Below, in pieces: positions 54,249 to 64,000 of a stretch of DNA of 64,000 nucleotides (position 1 is the stretch's first letter; the number at the start of each line of letters is the position of its first letter). The DNA is from Prevotella sp. UBA2711. Its GTDB lineage: Bacteria > Bacteroidota > Bacteroidia > Bacteroidales > Bacteroidaceae. The notes beneath the pieces were generated by a model. That model saw only the letters and a program-made list of their open reading frames with translations, searched no databases and was not told where the DNA came from. The DNA is taken from contig DEKX01000038.1 in assembly GCA_002354095.1 (NCBI GenBank), forward strand, positions 1 through 64,000. Reading direction: 5' to 3'. The position numbers and the translations under genes are program-made.

Positions 54249-54947
54249 ATGGACGAAAAACTGAAAATTCTTCTTTGCGAAGACGATGAGAACCTCGGAA
54301 TGCTGTTGCGTGAATACTTGGCAGCAAAAGGTTACATGGCTGAACTTTGTCCTGACGGAGAGGCAGGCTACAAAGCTTTTCTGAAGACGAAGTTTGATAT
54401 CTGTGTTCTTGACGTGATGATGCCAAAGAAAGACGGCTTTACGTTGGCACAGGAGATTCGTGGCGCGAATGCGGAAATTCCCATCATTTTCCTCACCGCT
54501 AAGACTCTGAAGGAGGACATTCTTGAAGGCTTTAAGATTGGTGCCGACGACTATATCACCAAACCGTTCTCTATGGAGGAACTCGTATTCCGTATTGAGG
54601 CCATCCTGCGTCGCGTACGTGGTAAGAAGAATAAGGAAAGCTCCGTTTATCACATTGGTCGCTTCACTTTCGATACCCAGAAACAGCTGCTTACCATTGG
54701 CGACAAGCAGACCAAGTTGACCACCAAGGAGAACGAACTGCTGGCTCTGCTCTGCTCTCATGCCAACGAGATTCTGCAGCGTGACTTTGCCTTGAAGACC
54801 ATCTGGATTGACGATAACTATTTCAATGCCCGTTCTATGGATGTTTACATCACCAAGCTGCGTAAGCACCTGAAGGACGACGACCAGATTGAGATTATCA
54901 ACATCCACGGTAAGGGCTATAAGCTCATCTCGCCAGAGAAAGAGTAA
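54249..54947 (+). CDS. rprY: OmpR-family response regulator, RprY-like
   Basis: The 232-residue protein has a receiver domain (acid pocket CEDDENL, phosphoacceptor Asp in CVLDVMMPKKDG, Lys in ITKPFSM) and a winged-helix DNA-binding domain (TTKENELLALLCSHANEILQR, RSMDVYITKLRKHL). The sequence closely resembles Bacteroides RprY. ATG 54249 is the start; the frame is open two codons upstream at a TTG. Confidence 0.9.
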   Translation: MDEKLKILLCEDDENLGMLLREYLAAKGYMAELCPDGEAGYKAFLKTKFDICVLDVMMPKKDGFTLAQEIRGANAEIPIIFLTAKTLKEDILEGFKIGADDYITKPFSMEELVFRIEAILRRVRGKKNKESSVYHIGRFTFDTQKQLLTIGDKQTKLTTKENELLALLCSHANEILQRDFALKTIWIDDNYFNARSMDVYITKLRKHLKDDDQIEIINIHGKGYKLISPEKE

Positions 54948-54967
54948 TCTTACATTACAATATAATA

Positions 54968-55003
54968 AACGCCCCGATGCTCATATCGAAGCATCGGGGC
55001 GTT
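54968..55003. terminator. Bidirectional terminator between rprY and gdhA
   Basis: A perfect 13-base-pair stem (54968-54980 with 54991-55003) and a T-rich tail lie between the converging genes. Confidence 0.85.
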
Positions 55004-55030
55004 GTTATTTGTGAATGTTTGGGTTGTTCT

Positions 55031-56368
55031 TTATACAATACCCTGGCTCATCATAGCGCTGGCCACCTTCATGAAGCCTGCAACGTTGGCACCCTTCACG
55101 TAGTTGATGTAACCATCAGCCTGTGTACCATACTTCACGCAGTTCTCGTGAATGTCGTTCATGATGCGCTTCAGATAGTTGTCAACCTCCTCAGCAGTCC
55201 AGCTCAGACGCTCAGAGTTCTGCGACATCTCCAGACCAGATACTGATACACCACCAGCATTTGAAGCCTTACCAGGAGCATACAACAGCTTGTTGTCCTG
55301 GAAAATCTTGATAGCCTCAGGCAGTGAAGGCATGTTGGCACCCTCGGCAACGGCAATTACACCATTGTCAACCAGAGCCTGAGCCTGCTCGCCGTTGATC
55401 TCGTTCTGGGTAGCGCAAGGCAGAGCGATGTCGGCCTTCTCGTGCCACGGACGCTCACCAGCGTGATATACAGCATTAGGATATTCCTCAGCATACTCCT
55501 TGATACGTCCACGCTCTACGTTCTTCAGTTCCTTAACGTAAGCCAGCTTGTCGGCATCAATTCCGTCTGGATCGTAGATGTAACCATCAGAGTCAGAGAG
55601 TGTCAGCACGGTAGCACCCAGCTGGATGCACTTCTCGGTAGCATACTGAGCCACATTACCTGAACCGGAAATCAGCACTTTCTTACCCTTCAGTTCGATA
55701 CCGCGAGTAGCCAGCATAGAAGTCAGGAAGTAAACCGTACCGTAACCAGTTGCCTCAGGACGAATCAGAGAACCGCCGAAGGGGATACCCTTACCAGTGA
55801 GCACACCCTGGAACTGGTGAGTCAGCTTCTTGTACTGTCCGAACAGGTAACCTACCTCACGGCCACCAACACCGATGTCACCAGCGGGTACGTCCTCGTC
55901 TGGACCGATAACGCGATAGAGCTCGTTCATGAATGCCTGGCAGAAACGCATTACCTCAGCATCGCTCTTGCCACGTGGAGAGAAGTCTGATCCACCCTTG
56001 GCACCACCCATAGGCAGTGTAGTCAGTGAGTTCTTGAAAGTCTGCTCGAAAGCGAGGAACTTCAGGATACCCAGGTTTACACTCTTGTGATAACGCAGAC
56101 CGCCTTTGTACGGACCGATGGCGTTGTTGTGCTGGATGCGGTAACCCATATTGGTCTGTACCTTACCCTGGTCGTCAACCCATGTAACACGGAATTCGTA
56201 AACACGATCGGGGATGCAAAGGCGCTCAATCAGATTTGCCTTCTCAAACTCGGGGTGTTTGTTGTACTCTTCTTCGATAGTGGGAAGAACTTGACTTACG
56301 GCCTGAATGTACTCAGGCTCGTTGGGGAAGCGCTGCTTCAGATTCTCTACAACTTGTGCTGCATTCAT
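55031..56368 (-). CDS. gdhA: Glutamate dehydrogenase, NADP-type hexameric
   Basis: The 445-residue enzyme interconverts 2-oxoglutarate plus ammonia and glutamate, a main route of ammonia assimilation in Bacteroidales. The catalytic segment PMGGAKGGSDFSPRGKSDAE, the substrate-binding GGLRYHKSVN and the Rossmann stretch SGSGNVAQYATEK are intact. Length is that of the small hexameric form. Coenzyme preference for NADP(H) is inferred from overall similarity. Confidence 0.95.
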   Translation of the reverse strand: MNAAQVVENLKQRFPNEPEYIQAVSQVLPTIEEEYNKHPEFEKANLIERLCIPDRVYEFRVTWVDDQGKVQTNMGYRIQHNNAIGPYKGGLRYHKSVNLGILKFLAFEQTFKNSLTTLPMGGAKGGSDFSPRGKSDAEVMRFCQAFMNELYRVIGPDEDVPAGDIGVGGREVGYLFGQYKKLTHQFQGVLTGKGIPFGGSLIRPEATGYGTVYFLTSMLATRGIELKGKKVLISGSGNVAQYATEKCIQLGATVLTLSDSDGYIYDPDGIDADKLAYVKELKNVERGRIKEYAEEYPNAVYHAGERPWHEKADIALPCATQNEINGEQAQALVDNGVIAVAEGANMPSLPEAIKIFQDNKLLYAPGKASNAGGVSVSGLEMSQNSERLSWTAEEVDNYLKRIMNDIHENCVKYGTQADGYINYVKGANVAGFMKVASAMMSQGIV

Positions 56369-56433
56369 AATCTTTTTTTCCTTTTTTGGTTATTATAACT
56401 ATTGAAAACTTTGTTATCGTTTAATTTCGGATG

Positions 56434-56441
56434 CAAAATTA
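56434..56441 (-). promoter_or_regulatory. -7 box of gdhA
   Basis: On the minus strand TAATTTTG matches TAnnTTTG, 66 bases upstream of the gdhA start, which leaves an AT-rich leader of about 60 bases. Confidence 0.6.
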
Positions 56442-56570
56442 CAGCAAAATTTTGAATTACCAAACATTTTATCAAAAAAATAACGAAAAAACTTTCTTTT
56501 TGCTACTTTTTGACGTAAATCAAGGGAAAAATGACAAAAACGAGTCTGTTTCGTGTGTGCGGAAACAAAT

Positions 56571-56605
56571 AAGGCGCCTGCATATACAGACGCCTTTTTT
56601 TTTAT
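56571..56605. terminator. Terminator hairpin between clpC and gdhA
   Basis: AAGGCG (56571-56576) pairs with CGCCTT (56591-56596), with an inner CTG/CAG, followed on the plus strand by ten T residues. On the minus strand, after clpC, the tail is only moderately T-rich. Confidence 0.65.
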
Positions 56606-56622
56606 TTTTGCGTGATAATATA

Positions 56623-59136
56623 TCAAGCGTTGATTTTCAGTTCATCGCCCTCTTTAGTAATATGGATGACGCTGCCCAATGGTAAGTCGCCGTTGACGAT
56701 GAGTTCCGATATGCCGTCCTCTATATAGTTCTGGATGGCACGCTTCAGCGGTCGGGCACCATACTGCACGTCGTATCCCTTCTCAGCTACGAATTGCTTA
56801 GCCTCGTCGCTCAGGTCGATGGTGTAGCCCATGTCACCGATGCGCTTGTAGAGTCCTTGCAGTTCGACATCGATGATGCGCTTGATGGCATCCAGGTCTA
56901 ACTGGTCGAAGGTGATAATCTCGTCCAGACGGTTCAGGAACTCAGGCGAGAATTGTTTCGACAGCGCTTTCTGCACAATCTGGCGAGCGTGCTCCTTGTC
57001 CTGCTCGTTGAGCATCAGCGCACTCGATCCGCCAGTGGTGAATCCCACGCCGCGCCCAAAGTCCTTCAGTTGGCGCGTGCCCGCATTCGATGTCATGATA
57101 ATCACCGTGTTGCGGAAATCCACGAAGCGTCCGTTACCGTCCGTCAGTCGGCCTTCGTCCAGCACTTGCAGCAACAAGTTGAACACATTGCCGTGCGCCT
57201 TCTCTATTTCGTCGAGAAGCACGATGGAGTAGGGGTGACGGCGCACACGCTCGGTCAGCTGTCCGCCCTCTTCGTAACCCACATAGCCTGGAGGCGCACC
57301 TATCAGACGGCTGACGTTGAAGGCTTCGGTATATTCCGACATATCCACACGAATCAAAGCCTCGCTGGTGCCAAACATAAACTCTGCCAGTTTCTTGGCA
57401 AGATAGGTCTTGCCCACACCCGTTGGTCCTAAGAACATGAAGGCACCGATAGGATGGTTGGGGTCTTTGAGTCCTACGCGATTACGCTGTATGGCGTGCA
57501 CCAGTTTTTCGATAGCCTTGTCCTGCGCTATCACGTGCTGTTGCAATTCCTGCTTCATTCCCTTCAGTCGGATGCCTTCCTCTTGTGCCATTCGCTGAAC
57601 GGGCACACCCGTCATCATCGAAACCACGTCCTGCACCTCTTTCTCCGTTACCGTCTGGCGGTCGTCAATGTCGCCTTCCTGCCATTTGCGGTTCATTTCA
57701 GCCAGTTGACTTTCTATCACCGTCTGGCGGTCGCGGAATCCGGCAGCCAATTCGAAGTTCTGATTCTTTACAGCCTGTTGCTTCTTCTCTGTCACCTCTT
57801 TCAGCTGACTTTCCAGCTGAGCGATTTCCGGTGGCACCTGCACATTACTAAGATGTACGCGCGAGCCCACCTCGTCCAATGCGTCAATCGCCTTGTCCGG
57901 TTGCTGACGGTCACTGATGTATCGGTCTGTCAATTTGACACATGCTTCCAGTGCTGCGTCCGTATAGCTCACGTGGTGGTGTCGCTCGTAGTGTTCTTTG
58001 ATGTTATGCAGAATCTGCAGGGTTTCTTCCGATGTAGTTGGTTCCACCTGCACTTTCTGGAATCGGCGTTCCAGTGCACCGTCTTTCTCTATCGAGTTGC
58101 GGTATTCATCCAGTGTTGTGGCCCCGATACACTGTATAGTGCCTCGTGCCAATGCTGGTTTCAGGATGTTGGCAGCATCCATCGACCCAGGCGTCGAACC
58201 AGCGCCAATCATAGTGTGTATCTCGTCGATGAAGATGATCACTTCCTGATTCTGTTCCAGTTCCTTGATGAGTTGGCGCAGGCGTTCTTCGAACTGTCCG
58301 CGATATTTCGTGCCAGCCACCACGCCTGTCAGGTCGAGTGTCACCAGTCGCTTGCCGAAGAGCACGGGCGAACACTGATGGCGGGCTATCAGCTGTGCCA
58401 GTCCTTCCACGATGGCACTTTTGCCCACGCCGGGCTCGCCTATCAAGATGGGGTTGTTCTTCTTTCTTCTGCCCAGAATTTCCACGACGCGTTGTATTTC
58501 GCGCTCGCGCCCAACCACAGGGTCCAGCTTATTCTCCATCGCCTGTTGTGTCAGGTCGGTCGAGAAGTTGTCGAGCACGGGCGTCTTCGTCTTCGTCTGT
58601 TTGGTCTGCGTCGTCGTCTGCCCGTTCTTTGACGACTGGCTCTGACCTTGTGCCGTCGATTCCTCTTCCTCGAAATCTTCGTCGGGCATGCCGATGCCGT
58701 TCTTCACGCTCAGCAATGTCAGTGTATCTTCGTAATTCATATTATTCATTTCTAATACTATTTTTGCGCCGTTGTCCACCTGGTCGTGCAGGATGGCCAA
58801 CAGCAGGTGTTGCTCGTCCACGCGGGTGGTGTGCTGTATGCGTGCCTCCAGCACCGCCAATTTCAGGATGTTGCTGGCTTTCTCGTTGAGCACCAGCTCG
58901 TTGGTGTTGATGGGCATTCCTATTTCATCTTCGCGGACACGAACTTCCAGTGCCGTCTTCACCGATGCCATATTGATGGCCATGCGGTTGAATACGTCGA
59001 TGACGGGCCCGTCCTTCATGCGCATGATGCCCAGCAACAAGTGTTCAGGCCCCACGCTCCTGCTGGCGAGTCTGGCTGCTTCCTCGCGCGAATAGGCGAG
59101 AATTTCGGATACTTTTGGTGAAAATTGACTTGTCAT
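56623..59136 (-). CDS. clpC: ATP-dependent Clp protease ATPase subunit ClpC
   Basis: The 837-residue unfoldase has the N-terminal Clp-N double repeat ([19 protein letters not shown]), a first AAA module (GEPGVGKS), a middle UVR-like coiled region (about 420-470) and a second AAA module (GPTGVGKT). It should feed substrates into ClpP and handle heat or oxidative stress. An acidic Gln/Ser/Thr-rich linker (about 150-190) is specific to this group. Length and domain order are standard. Confidence 0.94.
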   Translation of the reverse strand: MTSQFSPKVSEILAYSREEAARLASRSVGPEHLLLGIMRMKDGPVIDVFNRMAINMASVKTALEVRVREDEIGMPINTNELVLNEKASNILKLAVLEARIQHTTRVDEQHLLLAILHDQVDNGAKIVLEMNNMNYEDTLTLLSVKNGIGMPDEDFEEEESTAQGQSQSSKNGQTTTQTKQTKTKTPVLDNFSTDLTQQAMENKLDPVVGREREIQRVVEILGRRKKNNPILIGEPGVGKSAIVEGLAQLIARHQCSPVLFGKRLVTLDLTGVVAGTKYRGQFEERLRQLIKELEQNQEVIIFIDEIHTMIGAGSTPGSMDAANILKPALARGTIQCIGATTLDEYRNSIEKDGALERRFQKVQVEPTTSEETLQILHNIKEHYERHHHVSYTDAALEACVKLTDRYISDRQQPDKAIDALDEVGSRVHLSNVQVPPEIAQLESQLKEVTEKKQQAVKNQNFELAAGFRDRQTVIESQLAEMNRKWQEGDIDDRQTVTEKEVQDVVSMMTGVPVQRMAQEEGIRLKGMKQELQQHVIAQDKAIEKLVHAIQRNRVGLKDPNHPIGAFMFLGPTGVGKTYLAKKLAEFMFGTSEALIRVDMSEYTEAFNVSRLIGAPPGYVGYEEGGQLTERVRRHPYSIVLLDEIEKAHGNVFNLLLQVLDEGRLTDGNGRFVDFRNTVIIMTSNAGTRQLKDFGRGVGFTTGGSSALMLNEQDKEHARQIVQKALSKQFSPEFLNRLDEIITFDQLDLDAIKRIIDVELQGLYKRIGDMGYTIDLSDEAKQFVAEKGYDVQYGARPLKRAIQNYIEDGISELIVNGDLPLGSVIHITKEGDELKINA

Positions 59137-59186
59137 ACAATCCTCCTACTGGCAAACACTATGCCAAAAAACAATTTATTCCGTTG

Positions 59187-59194
59187 CAAAGGTA
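59187..59194 (-). promoter_or_regulatory. -7 box of clpC
   Basis: On the minus strand TACCTTTG, a full consensus match, 51 bases before the clpC start. Confidence 0.65.
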
Positions 59195-59526
59195 GTAAAA
59201 AATGTAGAAACTGACAAAATATCACATCATATTGCGAGGAATTTACCTCGCGCACGGCAGTCATCTTTTTCTGCAATTCTCAGTTCATGAAAGGGGTGTT
59301 CATGCAGGACGCTACATAAGTTTTTAATTTTGATGCAACTGATGTCATTTTGCAACACTCATTGATTGTCAGGGTGTTACGTGTGGCAAAATCGTTGCAA
59401 AATGGAAAAATAGGGCTGATTTTTAATGAAAAGGGGCTTAAAAAACACGAAAAACGATGTTCAAAGTATCAGTTTCATTACGAGTTTCTGCTTTACGCAC
59501 GAACGGCGAAAAATGCTGAAGCTGAA

Positions 59527-59736
59527 TTTGCGTATAGGGAAATAATCGTTTGCGTAGGCGCGCACGATGATTTGCGTAGGCGCAAACGGTCAGCGGAACG
59601 GCATCTATTCCCTGCTGGAGCGGCATCTATTCCCTGCGCGAATGCTTTCTATCCCCTATAAAGCCCTATCCGGATCAGTGATGGAAGGTATTCGGACGAG
59701 TGATAGAAGATAGCCGGACGGCAGCCCACCTATAAC
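59527..59736. repeat. 22-base-period degenerate array in the clpC-gyrA gap
   Basis: TTTGCGTA recurs at 59527, 59549 and 59571. GCATCTATTCCCT recurs at 59601 and 59623, with a degenerate copy at 59645. CGGA recurs at 59671, 59693 and 59715, with AGTGAT at 59677 and 59699. All steps within each set are 22 bases. The last set resembles the middle one read on the other strand. Confidence 0.8.
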
Positions 59737-59853
59737 CTGCGCGGAGAGCGCGTAAACGGCAGCTATCGGGGCATCGTCATTCGGAATGGAAAAAAATATG
59801 TCGTTAAATAGGCAATAAAAGTTAATTTATTTTGCTATTTGCCCGCTAATGCG

Positions 59854-59861
59854 TACCTTTG
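59854..59861 (+). promoter_or_regulatory. -7 box of gyrA
   Basis: TACCTTTG with TTTGC about 20 bases upstream as -33 element. The start codon is 96 bases further, giving a leader of about 90 bases. Confidence 0.65.
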
Positions 59862-59957
59862 TGCTCGATTTGAAAAAGGTGAAAAATGCGTTAGCGGGCT
59901 TTAAAATGCCCTTAAACGCAAAATGACGGGAAAACTAAAGAATAAAAAACAATTATA

Positions 59958-62495
59958 ATGGATCAAACATTCGACAACGACAGAATTATTAAAATCAACA
60001 TCGAGGAGGAAATGAAATCCTCCTACATCGACTACTCTATGTCGGTTATCGTAGCGCGTGCGCTGCCCGATGTGCGCGACGGTTTCAAACCCGTGCATCG
60101 CCGTATCCTCTACGGTATGATGAACATCAACAACGTATCGACCCAGCCGTACAAGAAATGTGCGCGCGTAGTAGGTGAGGTGCTTGGTAAGTATCACCCC
60201 CACGGCGACAGCTCTGTATATGGCGCCTTGGTGCGTATGGCGCAGGATTGGAACATGCGCTATACGCTGGTTGACGGACAGGGTAACTTCGGTAGTGTGG
60301 ATGGCGACTCGCCGGCTGCTATGCGTTACACCGAGTGCCGTCTTTCCAAGATGGGCGAACACATCATGGACGATCTTGAGAAAGAGACGGTTGACATGAC
60401 GAACAACTTCGACGACTCCTTGCAGGAACCCACCGTCATGCCGACTAAGATTCCTAATCTGCTGGTCAATGGCGGTAACGGTATTGCCGTCGGTATGGCT
60501 ACCAATATGCCTACCCACAACTTGGGCGAGGTCATCGACGGTTGCTGTGCTTACATCGACAATCCTGATATCGATACCGAGGGACTGATGCAGTATATTC
60601 CAGGTCCCGACTTCCCTACAGGAGCCTATATCTATGGTCTGCAGGGCGTAAAGGATGCCTACGAGACGGGTCGCGGACGCATCGTGATGCGTGCCAAGGC
60701 TGAAATCGAAAGCGGCGAGACCCACGACAAGATTGTGGTGACCGAAATACCTTACGGTGTCAACAAGGCCGACCTCGTAGCCTATATTGCCGACTTGGCC
60801 AACCAGCATAAGATTGAGGGCGTGGCTAACGTCAACGACGAGTCGGGCCGTCAGGGTATGCGTATCGTGGTTGACTGCAAGCGCGATGCCAATGCCAACG
60901 TGCTGCTGAACAAGCTGTTCAAGATGACAGCCCTGCAGAGCTCGTTCTCTGTCAACAATATCGCATTGGTGAAGGGCCGTCCCCGTCTGCTCACCTTGAA
61001 GGAGTGCGTCAAGTACTTCGTTGAGCACCGTCACGACGTCACCATCCGTCGCACCAAGTATGACCTGCGCAAGGCTCAGGAGCGTGCCCACATCCTCGAA
61101 GGCTTGATTATTGCCGTCAATAATATCGACGAGGTGGTGCACATCATCCGTAATAGCAAGACTCCAAGTGATGCTCAGCACAATTTGGAGGAGCGCTTCA
61201 ACCTCGACGAACTGCAGTCGAAGGCCATCGTTGACATGCGTCTGGCTCAGCTCACAGGTCTGCGTGTGGAGCAGTTGCATCAGGAGTTCGACGATTTGCA
61301 GAAACTCATTGCCGACTTGCAGGAAATTCTCGACAACCCCGAGCGTTGCAAGCAGGTGATGAAGGACGATTTGCAGGAGGTGAAGGAGAAGTATGGCGAC
61401 GAGCGCCGCACAGAGATTATCCCCTTCGACCACGAGTTCAATGCCGAAGACTTCTATCCCGATGACCCTGTGGTTATCACCATTTCGCACATGGGATACA
61501 TCAAGCGCACCAAGCTCGACGAATTCCACGAGCAGGGCAGGGGAGGCGTCGGTGCCAAAGCTGCACGTCATCGCGACAACGACTTCACCGAGTACATCTA
61601 TCCTGCCACTATGCACAACACGCTGCTCTTCTTCACCCAGAAGGGACGCTGCTACTGGCAGAAGTGCTACGAGATTCCTGAGGGCGACAAGAATTCAAAG
61701 GGTCGCGCCATTCAGAATATGCTCAACATCGAGCCCGACGACGCCATCAATGCCGTATTGCGCATCAAGAACTTCAACGACGAGGAGTTCCTTAAGTCGC
61801 ACTACGTGGTGTTCGCCACCAAGCAGGGTATCATCAAGAAGACACGCCTCGACCAATATAAGAATGTACGCGCGGCAGGTGTTCGCGCCATCAATATCAA
61901 TGAGGGCGATGCCGTGGTAGGCGTTCGTCTTACCAACGGCCATAACGAACTGCTGCTGGCCAACCGCAACGGTCGTGCCGTGCGCTTCGACGAGAACGAT
62001 ATCCGTTCTATGGGACGTGTTTCCACAGGTGTCATCGGTATGCGTCTCGATGGAGGCGACGACGAGGTGGTAGGCATGGTATGCGTCAACGACCCACAGA
62101 CCGAGACCATCATGGTTGTTTCTGAGAACGGCTACGGCAAACGCTCCGAGGTGGAAGACTATCGTAAGACCGCCCGTGGTGCCAAGGGTGTGAAGACACT
62201 CGCCATCACCGAGAAGACGGGTCGCCTGGTAGCCATCAAGGTTGTGACCGACGAGAACGACCTCATGATTATCAACAAGTCGGGCATTCTGATCCGTCTG
62301 AAGGTTGCCGACGTTCGCGTCATGGGTCGTGCCACACAGGGTGTGCGCCTCATCAACCTCACTAAGAAGAACGACAGCATTGCCTCCGTTTGCAAGGTGA
62401 TGTCCAGTCAGGAAGAGGATGTAGAAGAAGCCGAGATCGTCGATGAGGAGCTTCAGGACGAGGCTATCGATACCCCGACAAACAATGAAGAATAA
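59958..62495 (+). CDS. gyrA: DNA gyrase subunit A
   Basis: The 845-residue protein is the DNA-cleaving subunit of gyrase. The catalytic Tyr124 is in AMRYTECRL. The C-terminal wheel contains a GyrA-box-like QGRGGVGAK that wraps DNA, so it is gyrase rather than topoisomerase IV. In the quinolone pocket the residue equal to E. coli Ser83 is Ser85, while the one equal to Asp87 is Gly89. An acidic tail ends the protein. The TPR gene follows 24 bases after the stop. Confidence 0.95.
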   Translation: MDQTFDNDRIIKINIEEEMKSSYIDYSMSVIVARALPDVRDGFKPVHRRILYGMMNINNVSTQPYKKCARVVGEVLGKYHPHGDSSVYGALVRMAQDWNMRYTLVDGQGNFGSVDGDSPAAMRYTECRLSKMGEHIMDDLEKETVDMTNNFDDSLQEPTVMPTKIPNLLVNGGNGIAVGMATNMPTHNLGEVIDGCCAYIDNPDIDTEGLMQYIPGPDFPTGAYIYGLQGVKDAYETGRGRIVMRAKAEIESGETHDKIVVTEIPYGVNKADLVAYIADLANQHKIEGVANVNDESGRQGMRIVVDCKRDANANVLLNKLFKMTALQSSFSVNNIALVKGRPRLLTLKECVKYFVEHRHDVTIRRTKYDLRKAQERAHILEGLIIAVNNIDEVVHIIRNSKTPSDAQHNLEERFNLDELQSKAIVDMRLAQLTGLRVEQLHQEFDDLQKLIADLQEILDNPERCKQVMKDDLQEVKEKYGDERRTEIIPFDHEFNAEDFYPDDPVVITISHMGYIKRTKLDEFHEQGRGGVGAKAARHRDNDFTEYIYPATMHNTLLFFTQKGRCYWQKCYEIPEGDKNSKGRAIQNMLNIEPDDAINAVLRIKNFNDEEFLKSHYVVFATKQGIIKKTRLDQYKNVRAAGVRAININEGDAVVGVRLTNGHNELLLANRNGRAVRFDENDIRSMGRVSTGVIGMRLDGGDDEVVGMVCVNDPQTETIMVVSENGYGKRSEVEDYRKTARGAKGVKTLAITEKTGRLVAIKVVTDENDLMIINKSGILIRLKVADVRVMGRATQGVRLINLTKKNDSIASVCKVMSSQEEDVEEAEIVDEELQDEAIDTPTNNEE

Positions 62496-62519
62496 ATGTT
62501 TAACCAATATTAAAAGCTT

Positions 62520-63731
62520 ATGAAAAAATTAATGATGATGGCAATGGTGCTCGTAGCAAGTGCTACAGCCTTTGCAGGTGACAGTGATGCTCTCAAGGCT
62601 ATCAAGAAAGCTAAAACTTATGCCGATGCCGCTGCACTCTTGAAGAGCAGCCAGTTGGCTAACGACGAAGAGCGTGCCGAGGCTTACAACAAGCTCGTGG
62701 ACCTCGCTATGGAGAAGGTAAGTGCCGAGACTGGTACCATTGCCCAGAACCAGGCTGCTAAGCAGTTGGGTACGGGCAAGGAAGAAGCCTACGACACCTT
62801 AGGACTGGCTGACGCTATTTGCAACGCACTCACAGCCGCAGTCGAGTGCAACAAGTACGACCAGATGCCTAACGCCAAGGGCAAGGTAAAGCCACAATAC
62901 GACGAGAAGAACGCTGCCCGTCTGTGGCCTGTTCGCAACCACCTCGTAAACATCGGTCAAGATATGGCTCGCAAGGGCGACAATGCCGCTATCCTGAAGT
63001 ACTGGGGTGCTTTCCTTGATTCTGATGCTGATCCTCTCTTCGCTGCTCAGGACCACGAGACTGAGAAGGCATACATCGGACAGGTGGCTTACTATGCCGG
63101 ACGTTATGCTGCTGAGGCTAAGGATATGGCTCGCGCCAAGAAGTATCTCAACATCGCCATGCAGGATGCTGAAATGAAGAAGGACGCTCAGAACTTCCTG
63201 TTCTACGTTATGCGTAGCTCACTTCAGACCAAAGAGGACTCTCTCAACTACCTCAACGAGATGAAGCAACTCTATGCTCAGGAGCCTGAGAACGATGAGA
63301 TTCTGGGTAACATCTACAGCATGTACGAGGGTATGAAGGATAAGGAAGCCATGACTCAGTTGCTCGACAACCACTTGGCTAAGTATCCTAACAGCTACAT
63401 CGCTCTGGCTAACAAGGGCTTGATGGCTATGCAGGACAACAAGGCTGAGGAAGGTGCCACATGGTTCCGTAAGGCCGTTGCCGCCAATCCAGAGAATGCC
63501 ATCGTACAGACCTATCTGGGTATCTGTCTGAACGCTCAGGCTGCCGGTACCGACGATGCTGCCAAGCGCAAGGCCCTCTTCGAGGAGGCTATCACAGCCT
63601 TCGACAAGGCTAAGCAGCTTGATCCTAACAAGGCACAGGTCAACTGGGGTTACAACCGTTATCAGGCCTACTACAACTGCTATGGTGCTGACGATCCCAA
63701 GACCAAGGATGCTGAATTAGATGCGAAATAA
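62520..63731 (+). CDS. Exported TPR-repeat protein
   Basis: The 403-residue protein has a signal peptide (about 1-19, ending AFAG) and helical repeats of the TPR kind, clearest in the second half (NSYIALANKGLMAMQDNKAEEGATWFRKAVAANP in pieces). It is rich in Ala, Lys and Asp. No enzyme motif is seen. It probably shares the gyrA transcript and is closed by its own terminator; the link to gyrase is likely only positional. Confidence 0.85.
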   Translation: MKKLMMMAMVLVASATAFAGDSDALKAIKKAKTYADAAALLKSSQLANDEERAEAYNKLVDLAMEKVSAETGTIAQNQAAKQLGTGKEEAYDTLGLADAICNALTAAVECNKYDQMPNAKGKVKPQYDEKNAARLWPVRNHLVNIGQDMARKGDNAAILKYWGAFLDSDADPLFAAQDHETEKAYIGQVAYYAGRYAAEAKDMARAKKYLNIAMQDAEMKKDAQNFLFYVMRSSLQTKEDSLNYLNEMKQLYAQEPENDEILGNIYSMYEGMKDKEAMTQLLDNHLAKYPNSYIALANKGLMAMQDNKAEEGATWFRKAVAANPENAIVQTYLGICLNAQAAGTDDAAKRKALFEEAITAFDKAKQLDPNKAQVNWGYNRYQAYYNCYGADDPKTKDAELDAK

Positions 63732-63760
63732 ATCAAATATATAAAATAATTTAGTTATCA

Positions 63761-63795
63761 AGTCCTGCCGTGCGTGATGCATAGCAGGGCTTTTT
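63761..63795 (+). terminator. Terminator after the TPR gene
   Basis: An 8-base-pair stem (63761-63768 with 63784-63791, one G-T pair) is followed by a T-run. Its arm sequence resembles that of the terminator at 26-57. Confidence 0.75.
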
Positions 63796-63862
63796 GAATT
63801 CCCCTTCAACATTTTATAAGCGAACTCTCGGGGTAATATTTTGCTGAACCAACAAAAAATTG

Positions 63863-63870
63863 TACCTTTG
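63863..63870 (+). promoter_or_regulatory. -7 box of the last, partial gene
   Basis: TACCTTTG, five bases before the ATG at 63876. Confidence 0.65.
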
Positions 63871-63875
63871 CAGGT

Positions 63876-64000
63876 ATGAATATCATTGTATCAAAGGAGA
63901 TTGAACAGGTATGCCCAACATTTGTTGGAGCCTGCGTGGAGGCGAATGTGATGAACACCCCCTATAGCGAGGAATTATGGCAGGAGATTGATGCCCTGTG
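63876..64000 (+). CDS. B3/B4-domain protein, start only
   Basis: The first 41 residues (NIIVSKEIEQVCPTFVGACV, then EANVMNTPYSEELWQEIDAL) resemble stand-alone B3/B4 domains related to the tRNA-editing part of phenylalanyl-tRNA synthetase beta. The gene runs off the window, so size and function cannot be confirmed. Confidence 0.6.
   Translation, partial: MNIIVSKEIEQVCPTFVGACVEANVMNTPYSEELWQEIDAL

Larger units (their letters stand above)
59137..59957. other. Gene-free region between clpC and gyrA
   Basis: The divergent promoters of clpC and gyrA lie at its ends. The centre holds a 22-base-period array (59527-59736). An open frame at 59350-59661 has no promoter or homology that I recognise, and its composition follows the repeats. 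Confidence 0.7.

Noticed and set aside
57454..58632. Plus-strand open frame of 392 codons inside clpC
   Set aside because: Antisense shadow of a highly conserved gene, without start signals or recognisable domains.
59350..59661. 103-codon frame in the clpC-gyrA gap
   Set aside because: It has no -7 box and no plausible protein pattern, and its second half is made of the 22-base repeats.
59901..61616. Long open frame (571 codons) on the minus strand opposite gyrA
   Set aside because: It is the codon-bias shadow of gyrA, with no promoter box and His/Val/Leu-rich sequence typical of antisense frames.

Overview
The window looks like chromosomal DNA of a Bacteroidales bacterium, most likely Prevotella or a close relative. 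Nearly every gene start is preceded by the Bacteroidota -7 promoter box TAnnTTTG, usually 5 to 40 bases upstream, and Shine-Dalgarno sequences are rare. The gene content also fits: TamB with a lipidated TamL, a BlaR1-type peptidase fused to a TonB domain, RprX/RprY, a clustered infC-rpmI-rplT, and an HU-like protein beside a DUF3987 primase. The genus is inferred, not proven.

Positions 1-15,600 are core genome. They hold an RluA pseudouridine synthase; the tamB-tamL outer-membrane assembly pair; a BlaI/BlaR1-TonB/TlpA-like/TPR operon with a candidate operator at its promoter; the infC-rpmI-rplT translation operon; an LD-carboxypeptidase; and the t6A dehydratase TcdA.

Positions 15,600-31,200 are accessory. 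On the minus strand lie a DUF3987 primase-helicase and a small partner, then an operon read from 24.74 kb toward 19 kb: a type IIG restriction-methylation enzyme, a deleted rhuM remnant, and two genes I do not recognise. On the plus strand are a 149-residue protein, two hairpins sharing an identical 21-base core, a candidate structured RNA of about 315 bases, and a tight set of an M.EcoRI-family methylase, a DUF262-HNH protein and a GIY-YIG/DUF4357 nuclease. A MNT/HEPN toxin-antitoxin pair and an HU-like protein follow. The 130-base promoter segment in front of the 149-residue gene is duplicated almost perfectly in front of the structured RNA. This is a defence island, and the RNA-plus-methylase-plus-two-nucleases locus is the best candidate for an undescribed system.

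Positions 31,300-37,700 return to housekeeping genes: the Tex transcription accessory protein, an ABC-F protein and an M13 metallopeptidase.

Positions 37,700-50,000 hold a tightly packed operon. It encodes a multi-zinc-ribbon protein, a membrane Ser/Thr kinase, a four-module CbxX/CfqX-type AAA protein with an N-terminal zinc ribbon, a zinc-ribbon/FHA protein and a PP2C phosphatase. It continues into metA, a U32 peptidase and a zinc-ribbon lipoprotein. The first five genes together form a complete phospho-signalling module (write, read, erase, remodel) with no visible secretion apparatus, and are the second main candidate for an undescribed system.

Positions 50,000-64,000 carry a TonB-dependent receptor with a Met/Ala-rich insert, the rprX/rprY two-component pair, gdhA, clpC, gyrA, a TPR protein and the start of a B3/B4-domain gene. 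Three short arrays of different sequence but identical 22-base period lie at 25.06, 48.71 and 59.53 kb. One of them is translated in frame inside the U32 peptidase.
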